Origin: Chaenocephalus aceratus | Lineage: Eukaryota; Chordata; Actinopteri; Perciformes; Channichthyidae | Direction of reading: 5' to 3' | Length of the DNA stretch: 64,000 nucleotides | Assembly: GCA_023974075.1 (NCBI GenBank) | Contig: JAMFTG010000219.1 | Location: forward strand, 62,001 to 126,000 | Shown here: positions 20,240-31,113 of the stretch, one piece after another | How positions within the stretch are numbered: position 1 is the first letter of the stretch | Layout: every line of letters starts with the position of its first letter | Position numbers and translations under genes: made by a program | Notes under the pieces: model-generated | What the model was told of the DNA's origin: nothing | Databases searched by the model: none | Seen by the model: the letters and a program-made list of their open reading frames with translations, nothing else

Positions 20240-20713
20240 CTGGAAACATTTAAAAATAATGTCAAACCATTGTAAAGAATATACTGCTCCATTTTCCAAA
20301 CCACAAATGATTGTTGTTAGGAAAATATCACTCGACACCAGGTTGAGAATCAATAATCAGGTTCTAGTTTATTCTTGCAAGAAGGAGCAGAGTTAAAGAG
20401 AATGTGACACAAGTTTCCCCCGTCATCCAAACCCATCAATTTGAGTAAATATTGTCCCCTTGAAAACCGTTACTGAACTGATTTTGGATATTTGTACTTT
20501 GATAACCATTAATCTGCCTTCAATGTTGACAATTTCCTGGATCTGCTCGGGGATTCTTCAAGTCCCGCCAAATTATGTGTGACGTCATTGCGGGCACAGC
20601 GCTCCAGCTGCACCGCCCAGGATCCCAGCATCTGCATGTAAACGCACGACGGTGCACACAGCAGCAAGCTCAGACAGCAATGACAGTTTAATTTTGAACG
20701 TGTCTGAGAGCTC
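20240..20713. other. Gap between Ly6 exon and retrotransposon
   Basis: I searched this stretch on the minus strand for another signal-peptide exon and found none that is convincing. No repeat family was recognised. Confidence 0.4.
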
Positions 20714-20718
20714 ATATG

Positions 20719-21135
20719 TGATACGCTGGGCTCGTAAGAACTCAGATGCTCGATTTCTGTTGCTTGGTAATAGTCTTTATTGGACAGAAACCAAAGCTAT
20801 CAATGACTTCTAGGTTCTACTAGGACTCTCCATGGAATCACTAGGATCTACTAGGTACGGTAATATCGATCTCTGGTAAACAGGCATGGATCTAACGATA
20901 AACACAAGACGAACCAACACCAGACAAAGGGAGAGAAGGACTAAATATACATATTAGGTAATGGGGCACAGGTGGACACAATCAGGGGCGGGAACAACAA
21001 TCAGTCTAGCAGGTGCCACACGGACAGGAAGTGCCAACACCTGGAGAGAGAGAGTATAGTGATTATTATCAACAGACCGATAGACAAGACACTAAAACAC
21101 AACAGCTAACAGCATACTAGCACTAAACCCTGACA
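20719..21135 (-). repeat. 3' LTR (417 bp)
   Basis: It is nearly identical to 25599-26011. Differences are a 2-bp GC insertion at 20724-20725, one extra T in GATTTC, one G/T substitution in GGTACGG and one extra A in GATAAACAC. The end is flanked by ATATG. Confidence 0.92.
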
Positions 21136-22404
21136 GTACCCCCCCTTTTACGGACGGCTCCAGACGTCCCTGAATAGTGAGACCGTAGTCTGTCAAAATC
21201 TGTGATAAGGGACTTGTCGACAATGAAGCTGCCCGGGATCCAGCATCTTTCCTCTATTCCATACCCTACCCAGTCGACCAGGAACTGTCTCCCTCTACCC
21301 CGCTTTCTTTCTGACAGAATCTTTTTGACTGTATAGACGATACCTCCGTCGATGACCCGGGGAGGTGGAGGTGGTGTGGAGGGGGGGACCAGTCTGCTCT
21401 CTAAAACTGGTTTCAGCTTGCTGACATGGAACGTGGGGTGGACCTTGAGGGACTTTGGGAGACATAGGCGAACAGCAACAGGATTAATAACTTTTGAAAT
21501 GGGATATGGACCAACGAACCGAGGAGCCAGTTTCCTGGAGGGGACGTGCAGAGGAAGATCTTTGGTGGACAACCACACTCGTTGACCGACCTTGTATCTA
21601 GGAGATGGACGTCGCTTTCGGTCAGCCAACCTCTTCATTCCGGTCGCACTTCTCTGCAGCATCTGGCGAACTCCCTTCCATACCTGGCGACAGCGGCGAA
21701 CCAGAGCATGTGCTGATGGTACGATAACTTCCTGCTCGAGCTCCGGAACAATGGAGGCTGGTATCCATGGACACATTGGAAAGGAGAGATTCCGGTGGCT
21801 GATGTGGGTAAGGTGTTGTGTGCATACTCAACCCAAATCAGATGTTTGCTCCAGGTGGTAGGTTTCTGGGACACCAGGCATCTCAAACAGGTCTCCATTT
21901 CTTGGTTCATCCTCTCCGCTTGGCCGTTTGACTGGGATGGTATCCGGACGTCAGGCTCACAGTGGCTTGGATCAGGCGACAAAACTCCCTCCAGAAACGT
22001 TGAAACGAATTGTGGGCCTCGGTCCGAAACGACATCGTTTGGAAACCATGGAATACGGAAAACATGGGACAACATGGCCTGTGCTGTTTCTCTGGCCGTA
22101 GGCAATTTGGACATGGGGATGAGGTGTACCATCTTGGAAAAAACGATCAATGACTGTGAGTACTGTGGTGTAACCTGCCGAAGGTGGAAATCCTGTCACA
22201 AAGTCCAACGCAATGTGCGACCATGGTCTTTTGGGAATGGGCAGAGGTCGGAGAAGACCTGCCACAGCTTGACGAGACGTCTTGTTCCTAGCACACACAG
22301 GGACATGCTGCCACATATTCTGCCACATCTTTCCCCATAGCAGGCCACCAGAATCTGTGTTTCACCATAAAGAGGGTCCTCTTGGTTCCAGGATGGCATG
22401 AAAG
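21123..22404 (-). pseudogene. pol: Pol: integrase and chromodomain, frame-broken
   Basis: Integrase pieces are spread over all three minus frames: [20 protein letters not shown] and [15 protein letters not shown] (frame of 21972-22328), [13 protein letters not shown] and NGQAERMNQEMETCLRCL (21635-22150), then [15 protein letters not shown] (GPY/F-type region [10 protein letters not shown]) and a chromodomain [16 protein letters not shown]...VDWVGYG in 21123-21776. Breaks lie near 22,405, 22,150, between about 21,990 and 21,930 (two that cancel), and near 21,760. The D, D and E catalytic residues are each visible. The last frame runs a few codons into the LTR before stopping. Confidence 0.85.
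21136..21147 (-). promoter_or_regulatory. Polypurine tract
   Basis: Sense TAAAAGGGGGGGTAC directly abuts the TG of the 3' LTR, the usual primer site for plus-strand DNA synthesis. Confidence 0.8.
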
Positions 22405-24583
22405 AAACAGATGTATGGGCCCAATGAATCACCTTAGAACGAAGTGTCCCTGGAACAAACAGGCGATTCTGAGGACACCCTTTAGGAACAGGATTCCCAC
22501 TGTTAGCCTGTTTGACCTTGGCTTCAATGGGCCAGGTCACACTCCCTATCACTCGGTCTGGCCGCAGAATGGGGTCTGGACTCTTGGGGGATGGCTCAGG
22601 ATCATACATTCTGGAGAGTGCATCAGGCTTTCCATTCTGTGAACCAGGTCTATATGACAGAGTGAACCTAAATCTATTAAAGAACAAAGCCCATCTGGCC
22701 TGCCTAGAGTTCAAGCGTTTGACCTTCCTGATGTATTGCAGGTTTTTGTGATCCGTCCAGACCAGGAAATCCTGCTCCGCTCCCTCCAACCAGTGCCGCC
22801 ACTCCTCCAAAGCAATCTTCACCGCCAACAGTTCCCGATTTCCCACGTCGTAATTCCTCTCGGCAGAAGATAGCTTACGGGAGAGATATGCACATGGATG
22901 AAGTTTGTTGTCCTCCGCTGATATCTGGGACAGTATAGCTCCAACGCCGTCGTTGGAGGCGTCCACTTCCACCACAAACTGTCGGTGGCGATCAGGTACC
23001 GTCAGGATGGGAGCTGTGGTGAACCTCCTCTTCAGTTCCAGGAAAGATTTCTCTGCCTGTGAATTCCACACAAACTGAACATGGGGAGAGGTAAGGGCAT
23101 GGAGAGGAGAGGCAATAGCACTGAAATTGCGTATGAAACGTCTGTAAAAGTTAGCAAACCCCAAAAATTGCTGAACTTTCTTTCTATTGTCTGGTGTTGG
23201 CCAATTAGCCACGTCACTGACCTTAGCTGGGTCCATTTCCACTTTGTTAGGGGAAATCACAAAGCCCAAAAATGACACTGAGTTGACATGAAACTCACAT
23301 TTTTCGGCCTTCACAAACAAATGGTTAGCCAGGAGTCTCTGAAGAACAAGGTGCACATGGTTAACATGAGTTTTCTCATCTGGAGAAAAGATGAGAATAT
23401 CATCGAGATACACAAAACAGAAAACATTCAGAAAATCTCTTAACACATCATTAATGAGGGCTTGGAAAACAGCAGGTGCATTACAAAGTCCAAAAGGCAT
23501 CACCAAATATTCGTAATGTCCCGTAGGTGTATTGAAACCTGTTTTCCACTCATCGCCCTCCCGGATGCGCACAAGGTGATAAGCATTCCTTAAGTCAAGC
23601 TTGGTGAATATCTTAGCTCCCTGTAACAGTTCGAATGCCGTAGAGATGAGTGGAAGGGGATATCTGTTCTTAACTATGATCTGATTTAGCGGACTGTAGT
23701 CAATACAGGGCCTCAATGTCCCGTCCTTTTTCCCCACGAAAAAGAAACCTGCCGCTGCTGGGGATGAAGATGTCCGAATCAAACCAGCTTTGAGTGAAGA
23801 ATCGATATATTCCTTCATGGCCTCCCTTTCTGGCCCAGAAAGTGAGTACAACCGTCCCTTGGGAATAGTAGAGCCTGACAGAAGGTCTATGGGGCAATCG
23901 TACGGTCTATGGGGTGGCAAAGAAGTAGCTCGTGTTTTATTAAACACCTCCTTGATATCTAAATAACACGCCGGAATTTTAGCCAAATCAGGAAAGTCAG
24001 AAGGCTTAGAAAAAGTGTCAGTGTTATGGCCTGACCCCTGCTTAGAGTTACTAGATCCCTGCCATTTACTCAACCCTGTTTTACTGGTTAAACATGAACG
24101 AGAGCACTCAACTCCCCACCCTTTAACCTTTCCTGTCTGCCAGTCAACGTGAGGGTTGTGTTTAACAAGCCAGGGGTACCCCAAAATGATAGGATGTTGA
24201 GCAGAGTTAAATAAATGAAAACTTATTTGCTCACGATGTTCCTGATCTATGACTAATACCATGGGCTCCGTGCGATGAGTAATAGTACATAAAAGGCGGC
24301 CGTCCAAAGCACTAGCCTCTAAGGGTTGATCTAAAAGAACGACCTTTAAGTTTAAACTTTTAGCCAACTCCCAGTCTAACAAACTCTCATCAGCCCCAGA
24401 ATCGACTAATGCATCCTGAGTCATAGTATTATCACCAAGTTTGATTTGTACCTGCATTAATTTTCTGACTGGAGAGTCGAAGGAAGTCACTCGGCTCACC
24501 AGCGTCCTCCTTCCCGCTGATGAGCCCGATCTTTTACCGAACAGGCTGCCGAAGCATGACCCTGCTGGCCGCAGTAGAAGCAT
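22405..24583 (-). CDS. pol: Pol: protease, reverse transcriptase, RNase H
   Basis: This is the intact front part of pol. Counting from the first Met, the aspartic protease DSGA is at residues 61-64, RT has [13 protein letters not shown] near 329-340, the catalytic YLDD at 392-395, and RNase H starts VEVDASNDG near 539-546 with the TDHKNLQYI word later. All catalytic residues that I can check are present. It would act in the cytoplasmic particle to copy the mRNA. The same open frame continues to 22196, but after about 22,405 its product no longer looks like integrase, so I end the good part there. Confidence 0.9.
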
Positions 24584-25578
24584 CGCCGTTCCCGTAGACG
24601 GCGCTGACGCTCCTCCGGAGTGAGTCTGGCTCTACCGAGCTGCATCGGTTCCTCCGCGGCGATAGGGGGCGTTGGTCGCTCTGGAGGTGAAGACTGGGAA
24701 TTCCTCTGCCAAGCGTTGTATTCCCTCGGTAATTCCTGTCTGAAAGGTGGAGTGGATCCTGTATTCCTTCCTTTCTCCCGCTCTCTTTCAGCTAGACGTT
24801 GATCAACCCGGATAGCCATGGCGATGAGCGAGTCCACATCTTCAGGCAGCTGTAATGGAGCCAACTGATCCTTTATGGAATCCGATAATCCATGCAGGAA
24901 GGCATCAAAGAGAGCCGCTGAGTTCCACCCACTCTCCGCTGCCAAAGTACGGAACTCGATTGCGTAATCCATCACTCTCCTCTGCCGCTGCTTAATGTTC
25001 ACCAGGGCTCTCGCTGCCTCTCTCCCGGGTGATGTCAGATCAAAAATCTTGCTCATGGTCTCCAAAAACAGTCTTACTGACTGACAAACAGGCGAGTTCC
25101 GGGACCACTCCGCTGTTGCCCAGGCTTCCGCTCTCCCCGTCAGATGAGAAACAATAAAAGCTATCTTAGCTTGATCGGTGGGAAATGCTGCGGGCTGGTG
25201 TTTGAAGTGGAGATCGCACTGCACCAGGAAAGGACGACAGTTTCCAGATTCTCCGGAGAACTTCTCTGGTGAAGCGAGGCGGATCGTAGGCGAATGTACG
25301 GGGACTTGAACGGGAATATCAGCAGACCCGACCCCCGCTGGACCGGAAAACTGTGCCGCAGGAACACCAGGATTTGCCACGAGATGAGTGAGTACTTCCC
25401 GCATCTTCTCAGCCAGTAGGTTTATTTCCGTTGACACAGTAGCTTGAAGGTTGTCTTGACGAACATTCAAACTCTGGACCCCTTGGTTAATAGCTGACAG
25501 CTGTTCCTCATGCTGATGAAGGAGTCTACCCTGCACGTGCAGGGCCGTCTTTAGCGTTGTCGAATCGGCTGAGTCCAT
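24496..25578 (-). CDS. gag: Gag polyprotein of the Ty3/gypsy element
   Basis: A 360-residue structural protein expected to form the cytoplasmic virus-like particle. It starts only 20 nt from the LTR edge ([15 protein letters not shown]). The middle has capsid-type words ([39 protein letters not shown]). A single CCHC zinc knuckle near the C-terminus, [14 protein letters not shown], keeps the C-x2-C-x4-H-x4-C spacing. The frame is intact to TGA at 24496-24498 and overlaps the pol frame, which lies in the -1 frame relative to gag. No textbook slippery heptamer was found in the overlap. Confidence 0.9.
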   Translation of the reverse strand: MDSADSTTLKTALHVQGRLLHQHEEQLSAINQGVQSLNVRQDNLQATVSTEINLLAEKMREVLTHLVANPGVPAAQFSGPAGVGSADIPVQVPVHSPTIRLASPEKFSGESGNCRPFLVQCDLHFKHQPAAFPTDQAKIAFIVSHLTGRAEAWATAEWSRNSPVCQSVRLFLETMSKIFDLTSPGREAARALVNIKQRQRRVMDYAIEFRTLAAESGWNSAALFDAFLHGLSDSIKDQLAPLQLPEDVDSLIAMAIRVDQRLAEREREKGRNTGSTPPFRQELPREYNAWQRNSQSSPPERPTPPIAAEEPMQLGRARLTPEERQRRLRERRCFYCGQQGHASAACSVKDRAHQREGGRW

Positions 25579-25586
25579 CTTGTTTG

Positions 25587-25596
25587 GTTGGTTCGT
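25587..25596 (-). promoter_or_regulatory. Primer-binding site, self-priming type
   Basis: Two bases inside the LTR the sense strand reads ACGAACCAAC. This 10-mer is exactly complementary to sense GTTGGTTCGT at 25794-25785 within the LTR, at the predicted 5' end of the transcript. It does not start with TGG as tRNA-primed sites do. Tf1/sushi-group elements are known to prime from their own mRNA 5' end. Confidence 0.65.
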
Positions 25597-25598
25597 TC

Positions 25599-26011
25599 TG
25601 ATACTGGGCTCGTAAGAACTCAGATGCTCGATTCTGTTGCTTGGTAATAGTCTTTATTGGACAGAAACCAAAGCTATCAATGACTTCTAGGTTCTACTAG
25701 GACTCTCCATGGAATCACTAGGATCTACTAGGTACTGTAATATCGATCTCTGGTAAACAGGCATGGATCTAACGATAACACAAGACGAACCAACACCAGA
25801 CAAAGGGAGAGAAGGACTAAATATACATATTAGGTAATGGGGCACAGGTGGACACAATCAGGGGCGGGAACAACAATCAGTCTAGCAGGTGCCACACGGA
25901 CAGGAAGTGCCAACACCTGGAGAGAGAGAGTATAGTGATTATTATCAACAGACCGATAGACAAGACACTAAAACACAACAGCTAACAGCATACTAGCACT
26001 AAACCCTGACA
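25599..26011 (-). repeat. 5' LTR (413 bp)
   Basis: On the sense strand it begins TGTCAGGG and ends CAGTATCA. Sense TATATTTA lies at 25825-25818, the predicted mRNA start is about 30 nt further on (near 25,795), and AATAAA is at 25658-25653. These give a full U3-R-U5 layout. Confidence 0.9.
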
Positions 26012-26346
26012 ATATGAGGCTGAAGGATCGGTTTGTACCTGTTAGAAGTTTAGGAATTAGGTGCGTCAATATGGGCGATCATACGGTCATGTAGCCAGTG
26101 GTGGACTGGGACTAAAAATCATCCCGGGACTCTCGACCGGTGTAGGTACCAGATGTGTTCGGGGTACCAGATGTTTCCGTCCCAGCCGTCATCCGTCATA
26201 TCCGTCATATACTCACCTCCCTCTGCTCCCAGCGCTCTGCTGCCACACACCGGCCGTCTGCGGAACTGCAGCCGGAGGAACTCGGGACAGCTTGTTATGT
26301 GTGGGGTGCTATGGTGTGGTCCCATGTACTTGTGCACATAAATAAT

Positions 26347-27769
26347 CAGGGCATGACATTAAGGATTTTGGGAGATGGCCCTGTGGGCCATCTAAGCTAA
26401 TTTACAGATGGCCCTGAGTCCAATAGAGATGGCCCTGAAAAATGCACGCGGACGAAATGACTCACGAAAGGTTTGGGGGACCTGCAGGTCTTAGATGCTG
26501 TCTGGTGCATTCTCTAGAATTATAAAATGAACCACCACAATATTATATTGTACAATTTCAATTGTATTCTTAATTTCACTTCTTCTTGTTTGTGTTTGCT
26601 GATTCAACGACTCAATGGCCCTCTGTCTGTCAGAGGGCCACTGACTGGGGTTGAAGATGGAACATTTTGAAGGGACACTCCCTTTCTGGAGATCTTAGAA
26701 TCTTTTCTCCAGGTGCTGATGAGCACATCTGCAAACACATACAAAATGTCAAATTATAATCCCTGTCTCTGGACCACCATAAAAAATCATTTATATCATA
26801 ACAAATGTCAAATTATATTCCTGTCTCTGGACCACCATACAAAAATTATCTATTAAAACATGTTATGCCCATATTTACTTATGAAGAAAAAATATTGAAT
26901 ATTTACTTTGAAGAAAATATTATTGGGCACATAACTATCACTTTGATTCTCTTTTTTCGGGGGGGGGGGCTGCAGCTCAGTCTTTCTCTTCTTTCCAGGT
27001 TGTTCACCTTGCTTTGGTGGACTAAGAAACATTGTAATACACTCTGACTTTAAATTATTTGATCATTATGTATTCAGCATCAGAATCCGTAACAAACTGA
27101 AATTCCCGCGAAAATGTGGTTGCATTCGATTCATTGTCCGGGTAGTATTCAGTTGCGCCACTTATGTGACAGACAAGAATAGTCAACTCTAATGTCTAAC
27201 ACTTAATGTGGAGAAAGAGATGTCCTGTATGGGTTGATTGTGCGTTGATCTGTTGGTAATGCCTCGGGGTTCCGGTGGGCATGTAAACAAATGCATAATG
27301 CTGCGCTATACTTTGTGGCCTCACCCAGTTGCATAGCGACACTTATTGTTTACGTGTCTTTTAATAAGCAGGTAGTCATATCATTAGCTAGAACTAGCTG
27401 CATCTGATCGATATGGACATAAACGCGAGTGAAGTCTAATCTGACGGGAGAGAGAGATCACCTGCTGCTGCTGCTGCTGCTGACGAGTCGACACGCAGCT
27501 CTGCATAATCACATGCAGCGGTGAGCGGACAACACACACACTTCAGGTTAGAATATCACACGTAGCTATTTTAATTACCTCTCAAACTACCTAAACTAGT
27601 TATAGATGTGTTTAGTTTTACTGTCGGGTCACTCATTACTGGATCCGCGAGCTGCATGATACTGGCATAATAGATTGCCCGATCGGGCCACCAGCAGGTG
27701 AGGCTTCATTGCCCGAGCTAAATGCTAGATGGCCCCGGGCCATCGGGCCATCCTTAATGTCGAGCCCTG
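26347..27769. mobile_element. Non-autonomous hAT-like element, 1.4 kb
   Basis: The left end CAGGGCATGACATTAAGGAT and the right end ATCCTTAATGTCGAGCCCTG are inverted with two mismatches. Subterminal GATGGCCC words occur at both ends. ATAAT flanks each side (26342-26346, 27770-27774); a full 8-bp duplication is not evident. A short CTG(n) run is at about 27,462-27,482. There is no transposase frame. Confidence 0.7.
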
Positions 27770-27871
27770 ATAATGTTTCTAATTATTTACAATTAAAACA
27801 TATATATTTACTTTAGCCAACACTTTTATAAGGCCACTAGATTAGATAATTACAAAATGAGAAAAAATTAC

Positions 27872-28021
27872 TATCTTCTACATATAATAACGGACAAAGT
27901 AAAGAATGAAGTGTAGGCTATGCCTGTTTGAAGTTGTTGCTATGGAAACAACATGACGGAGAAAAAGTATAATCTTCTACATATAATAACGGACAAAGTA
28001 AAGAATGAAGTGTCGGCTATG
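27872..28021. repeat. Tandem duplication, ~98-bp spacing
   Basis: ATCTTCTACATATAATAACG...AAAGAATGAAGTGT(A/C)GGCTATG occurs at 27,872-27,921 and again at 27,970-28,020 with a single difference. Confidence 0.85.
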
Positions 28022-28230
28022 TTTAAATGTTCGGAATTTGACCGTGATGGCCCTCTTGAGTTGCCGTAAAATATGACGAATGCGACGGAAATACACCCGA
28101 ACACATCTGGTACCCCGAACACATCTGGTACCGACACCGGCCCACTTCGGTACCGCTTAATTGTCAACGGGGGGAGTGGGGGATGTGCTAGTGATTTATC
28201 CGACCGGCCCACTTCGGTACCGGCCCATCG

Positions 28231-29032
28231 GTACAAACAAACAATTTTTAAATCATCCTCCTCACGATCATTTAATGTATCATATGTTCGCCTAATTGAC
28301 ATGAAAGCACTAATAAATATAGTTTCATCCACTGGAGTTTACAACCACAAAAATAATCGATTTGTTTTTATACCACATCCGACGGGAGGAAATTCAGTAG
28401 CTCTCACTACCCATTTTTAATCCTAATTTAATCATCATCTTCACCACGATCATTTATATTTGTGTCGCCGAATTGACATGAAAGCACTGACAAATATGAA
28501 TATACTGTAGTCAACTTCATTACAACGTTATTAACGTGCCTAAACTCAGTAATTCACCATTTCTACGCATGACAACACACTTTGTCGGTGTTTGGCTCTC
28601 ACGGCACAGTGAAGCGTTCCCGCATTGACGTCACTTCCGGCTTCCCCCAAAACTTCAAAATGATTCGAAGGAATTTCCCCGCGATGTTCGAAATTATTGA
28701 TATTTATCGGAACGGTATCGCACCTTCTTTTTTAAACTGACGGTTCAAGATTACTAGTAGCCCAATATTTCGTTGCACAACAGTTGTTAGAAGGCTGTCA
28801 CAGGCTCTTTAAATCACATACAAAGGATAGGCCTATGGGTTAACTCACACACATGGGGGGTATGTTGCTCACCGGAGCAGCAAAAAGCATCAGGCTTATA
28901 TAGTCCAAAACACGGAGATAGATAACAACAAAGTCGTAAATCGAGGTGGCCCTAATATCAGCCGCGGGTGTCGGAAAGTCGGCTCATCTGCGATGGGTCA
29001 TCTGCGATGGGTCATCTGGACTTCCTTCCCGC
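28231..29032. other. No gene seen
   Basis: AT-rich DNA with short local repeats (TGACATGAAAGCACT at 28,300 and 28,475; GCGATGGGTCATCTG twice at 28,990). No exon or known element was identified. Confidence 0.4.
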
Positions 29033-29525
29033 CAGTGGCGTAACTATCGACGGTGCAGCCGGTGCAACGCACCGGGGCCCAGAGCCGGGGCTCCCTAGCA
29101 AAAAATAATCTCAGTACACCGTCACCGTGATAAGTATGTATAATTAATGTTGTTAATATGCATAGATTGCTTACTCTCAAAGTCATGTATTATATTATTG
29201 AGTCAAAAATATAATACTTTAACCGTGCTTTACCTGAACCTCATCATGACACTAGAAAGGACGGCAGGCATGTAATTTCCCGTGTTCAGTGAATGCAACA
29301 GAGGCAAGACACCAGACCAACCAGAGAGTTGAATGGAAATAAACATCTGTCTTATTGGCTGACAGGTACCTATCCTGTGAGCTGTGACAATGTTTAAAAT
29401 AAACTGTCAGTCGGACTTTTGAAGATGGATTTAAGAAAAACATTTCTTAAAAAATACGACAATTCTCAGGTGGTGGCTCACACAACAACCCCAGAGCCAC
29501 CACCTGAGCCAGGAGAACAAGGTAT
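29033..29525 (+). mobile_element. hAT left end and possible transposase first exon
   Basis: CAGTGGCGTAACTATCGACG at 29,033 resembles a hAT terminus and shares CAGTGGCG with the element at 32,153. Downstream at 29,424 a short frame MDLRKTFLKKYDNSQVVAHT ends at a possible donor GAACAAG|GTATGT. The sequence resembles the start of ZMYM1-like hAT transposases, but no following exon was identified. Confidence 0.35.
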
Positions 29526-30290
29526 GTAAATGTCAGTAAACTTCCAAGTTATGCGAACATGTAAGCAAAGCATAAATTACAGCTACGTTGACGTTATTTT
29601 GAATCGCGAGGTAAGCTAAACCGTTAGCAAGTAGCTATAGCTAGCCAGATATTAAATAAACACTTTGTCATCCAATCTAAATGTTGTGTTTTTTAGCGTT
29701 ATCTGGTGATTTCAAAGAAAGCTCTCTGGGAAATGTTGACTTACTGTTCGACATGATGCTCGAAGCTACCTTACAGTACACAGTTGATCCGGAGTCCTGT
29801 CAGTTAAAGTGTTTCATAGTTAGCTTAGCTAAGCATCAACCTAGCACTGCAATATATATGAATGTTATGTGACAGTATTTCTGAGAAAAAGTCAGCTGAA
29901 ATGGTGGCATAGTTACCACTGCTTTACGTGTCAACAGCATGTTTGAACCATAGACTGTATATATAAGGTTTGAACGTATTTGCAGCAGTACATGTGGCTG
30001 TTTGGCCACTGACGTTGCCATAACAACACCTGAATTTAAATGTGAAACCTCTTTTTGTGACAGATTTTTGCATGAAATTATAATTCTTCTGAATGATATT
30101 CCTATTGACGGCTAGTTTCTATGTGAACATTATGAGATGGACAGCCAGAGAGAATAAATGAAAAACAGTTATGAAATACTATATGACAAAACAAGAATAC
30201 AGTTTAAAAGGGGAGTGATTTGTAAAATATCCATAAAGAAAAATCTGTTTACAGTTCTGTTTCATATTGTTGAGAGAAGTATCCATAGAT
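29526..30290. other. AT-rich, no convincing gene
   Basis: The small frame at 29,681 (LSGDFKESSLGNVDLLFDMM) follows a TTTTTAG acceptor-like site and might be a transposase exon, but it matches nothing that I recognise. No other signal was seen. Confidence 0.3.
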
Positions 30291-30400
30291 CTCTTAATTT
30301 TGCTCTCAAAGTGCACCAGATTGATGCTTTTAACTTCAATATTTTTAAAAGAAATCTTCCCGGGGGAACATGCCCCTGGACCCCCCCTAGAGGGAGACGG
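30291..30400. repeat. Second copy of the CTTCCCGGGGG repeat
   Basis: It shares CTCAAAGTGCACCAGATTGA and CTTCCCGGGGGAACATGCCC with 3,380-3,460 in the same orientation. Confidence 0.6.
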
Positions 30401-30771
30401 GCACAGTGTGTGCATGCTACCTACTGGTTTAGAGCCGCGTACGCGTGCTCTGACCCCAGGCAGGATTCGCATAGCCTACTGTGTGCTGGTCATAACTCAT
30501 TATGAACCCAGAGCCACATGAGGGACAATCTCTCACACAATTGTTACTCATATTTACTCTGCAATTGAAGTGTCTCTTGTGCTTCAGTAACGGGGTGCTG
30601 AAGAAAAGAGGGAGCAGATTGTCGGGCCTCCTTCCTATTTATACCGAAAGGGAGCCCGAGGGTGGGGCCCACCTTGCGGGTGGGCGTGGACTACAAGTGT
30701 TTCAGTGCTGCGCGGGTGCGCAGGGGGATTTCCCATGGATGTGGGATTACCCAATAGCGATAGCCTTAGAG

Positions 30772-31113
30772 CAGGGGTGTCAAACTCAATTTCATCCCGG
30801 GCCACATCAGCATTATGTTTGTACTCAAAGGGCCGGTTGTAATTTTAATTATATAAATATACATATGTAAATATAATATATATTAAATAATGTATTATAT
30901 TACATTGTTGGCCCTGTATTGGATTATTATCAGTTCTGGTAATATCTTCCTAAATACGTCTGAAAGCAGAAGTCTAGGGCAAATAATTGAAAGTAAATAT
31001 TCAACAATTACACAATTGTATGGTATATTATATTCTTTGCAAGCTCTTGCGGGCCACATACAATTAGGTCGCGGGCCGGATTTGGCCCCCGGGCCTTGAG
31101 TTTGACACCCCTG
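30772..31113. mobile_element. hAT MITE, copy 1, with perfect 8-bp duplication
   Basis: Ends CAGGGGTGTCAAACTCAA and TTGAGTTTGACACCCCTG are perfect inverted repeats. CCTTAGAG flanks both sides (30764-30771 and 31114-31121). A near-identical copy is at 38,934-39,284. Confidence 0.95.

Larger units (their letters stand above)
20714..26016 (-). mobile_element. Ty3/gypsy chromodomain LTR retrotransposon (Tf1/sushi-like)
   Basis: A complete 5.3-kb insertion on the minus strand. The 5-bp target duplication ATATG is at 20714-20718 and 26012-26016. LTRs are 20719-21135 and 25599-26011. Gag precedes a pol carrying protease, RT, RNase H, integrase and a C-terminal chromodomain, the domain order of chromoviruses. 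The LTRs differ by one substitution and three short indels over about 415 bp, so the insertion is recent. Integrase carries several frame breaks. No envelope-like frame is present. It sits between the Ly6 fragments and a hAT-rich block. Confidence 0.93.
26096..28230. mobile_element. Composite transposon remnant with inverted GGTACCAGATG ends
   Basis: The left part starts CAGTGGTGGACTGGG and contains GGTACCAGATGTGTTCGGGG. The reverse complement (CCCGAACACATCTGGTACC) occurs at about 28,088-28,130, giving inverted ends about 1.9 kb apart. GGCCCACTTCGGTACCG is directly repeated at about 28,139 and 28,206. A hAT element (26,347-27,769) sits inside. Confidence 0.5.

Noticed and set aside
22196..22404. 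C-terminal part of the 795-codon pol ORF
   Set aside because: After about 22,405 the frame no longer resembles integrase; the real integrase words continue in other frames, so this stretch is a frameshift product.
21352..22751. Plus-strand ORFs across the pol region
   Set aside because: They are antisense shadows of the retrotransposon pol gene, with no domain words of their own.
24496..24583. Classical -1 slippery heptamer in the gag-pol overlap
   Set aside because: The pol frame is -1 relative to gag, but I found no X-XXY-YYZ heptamer in the overlap, so no frameshift site is annotated.
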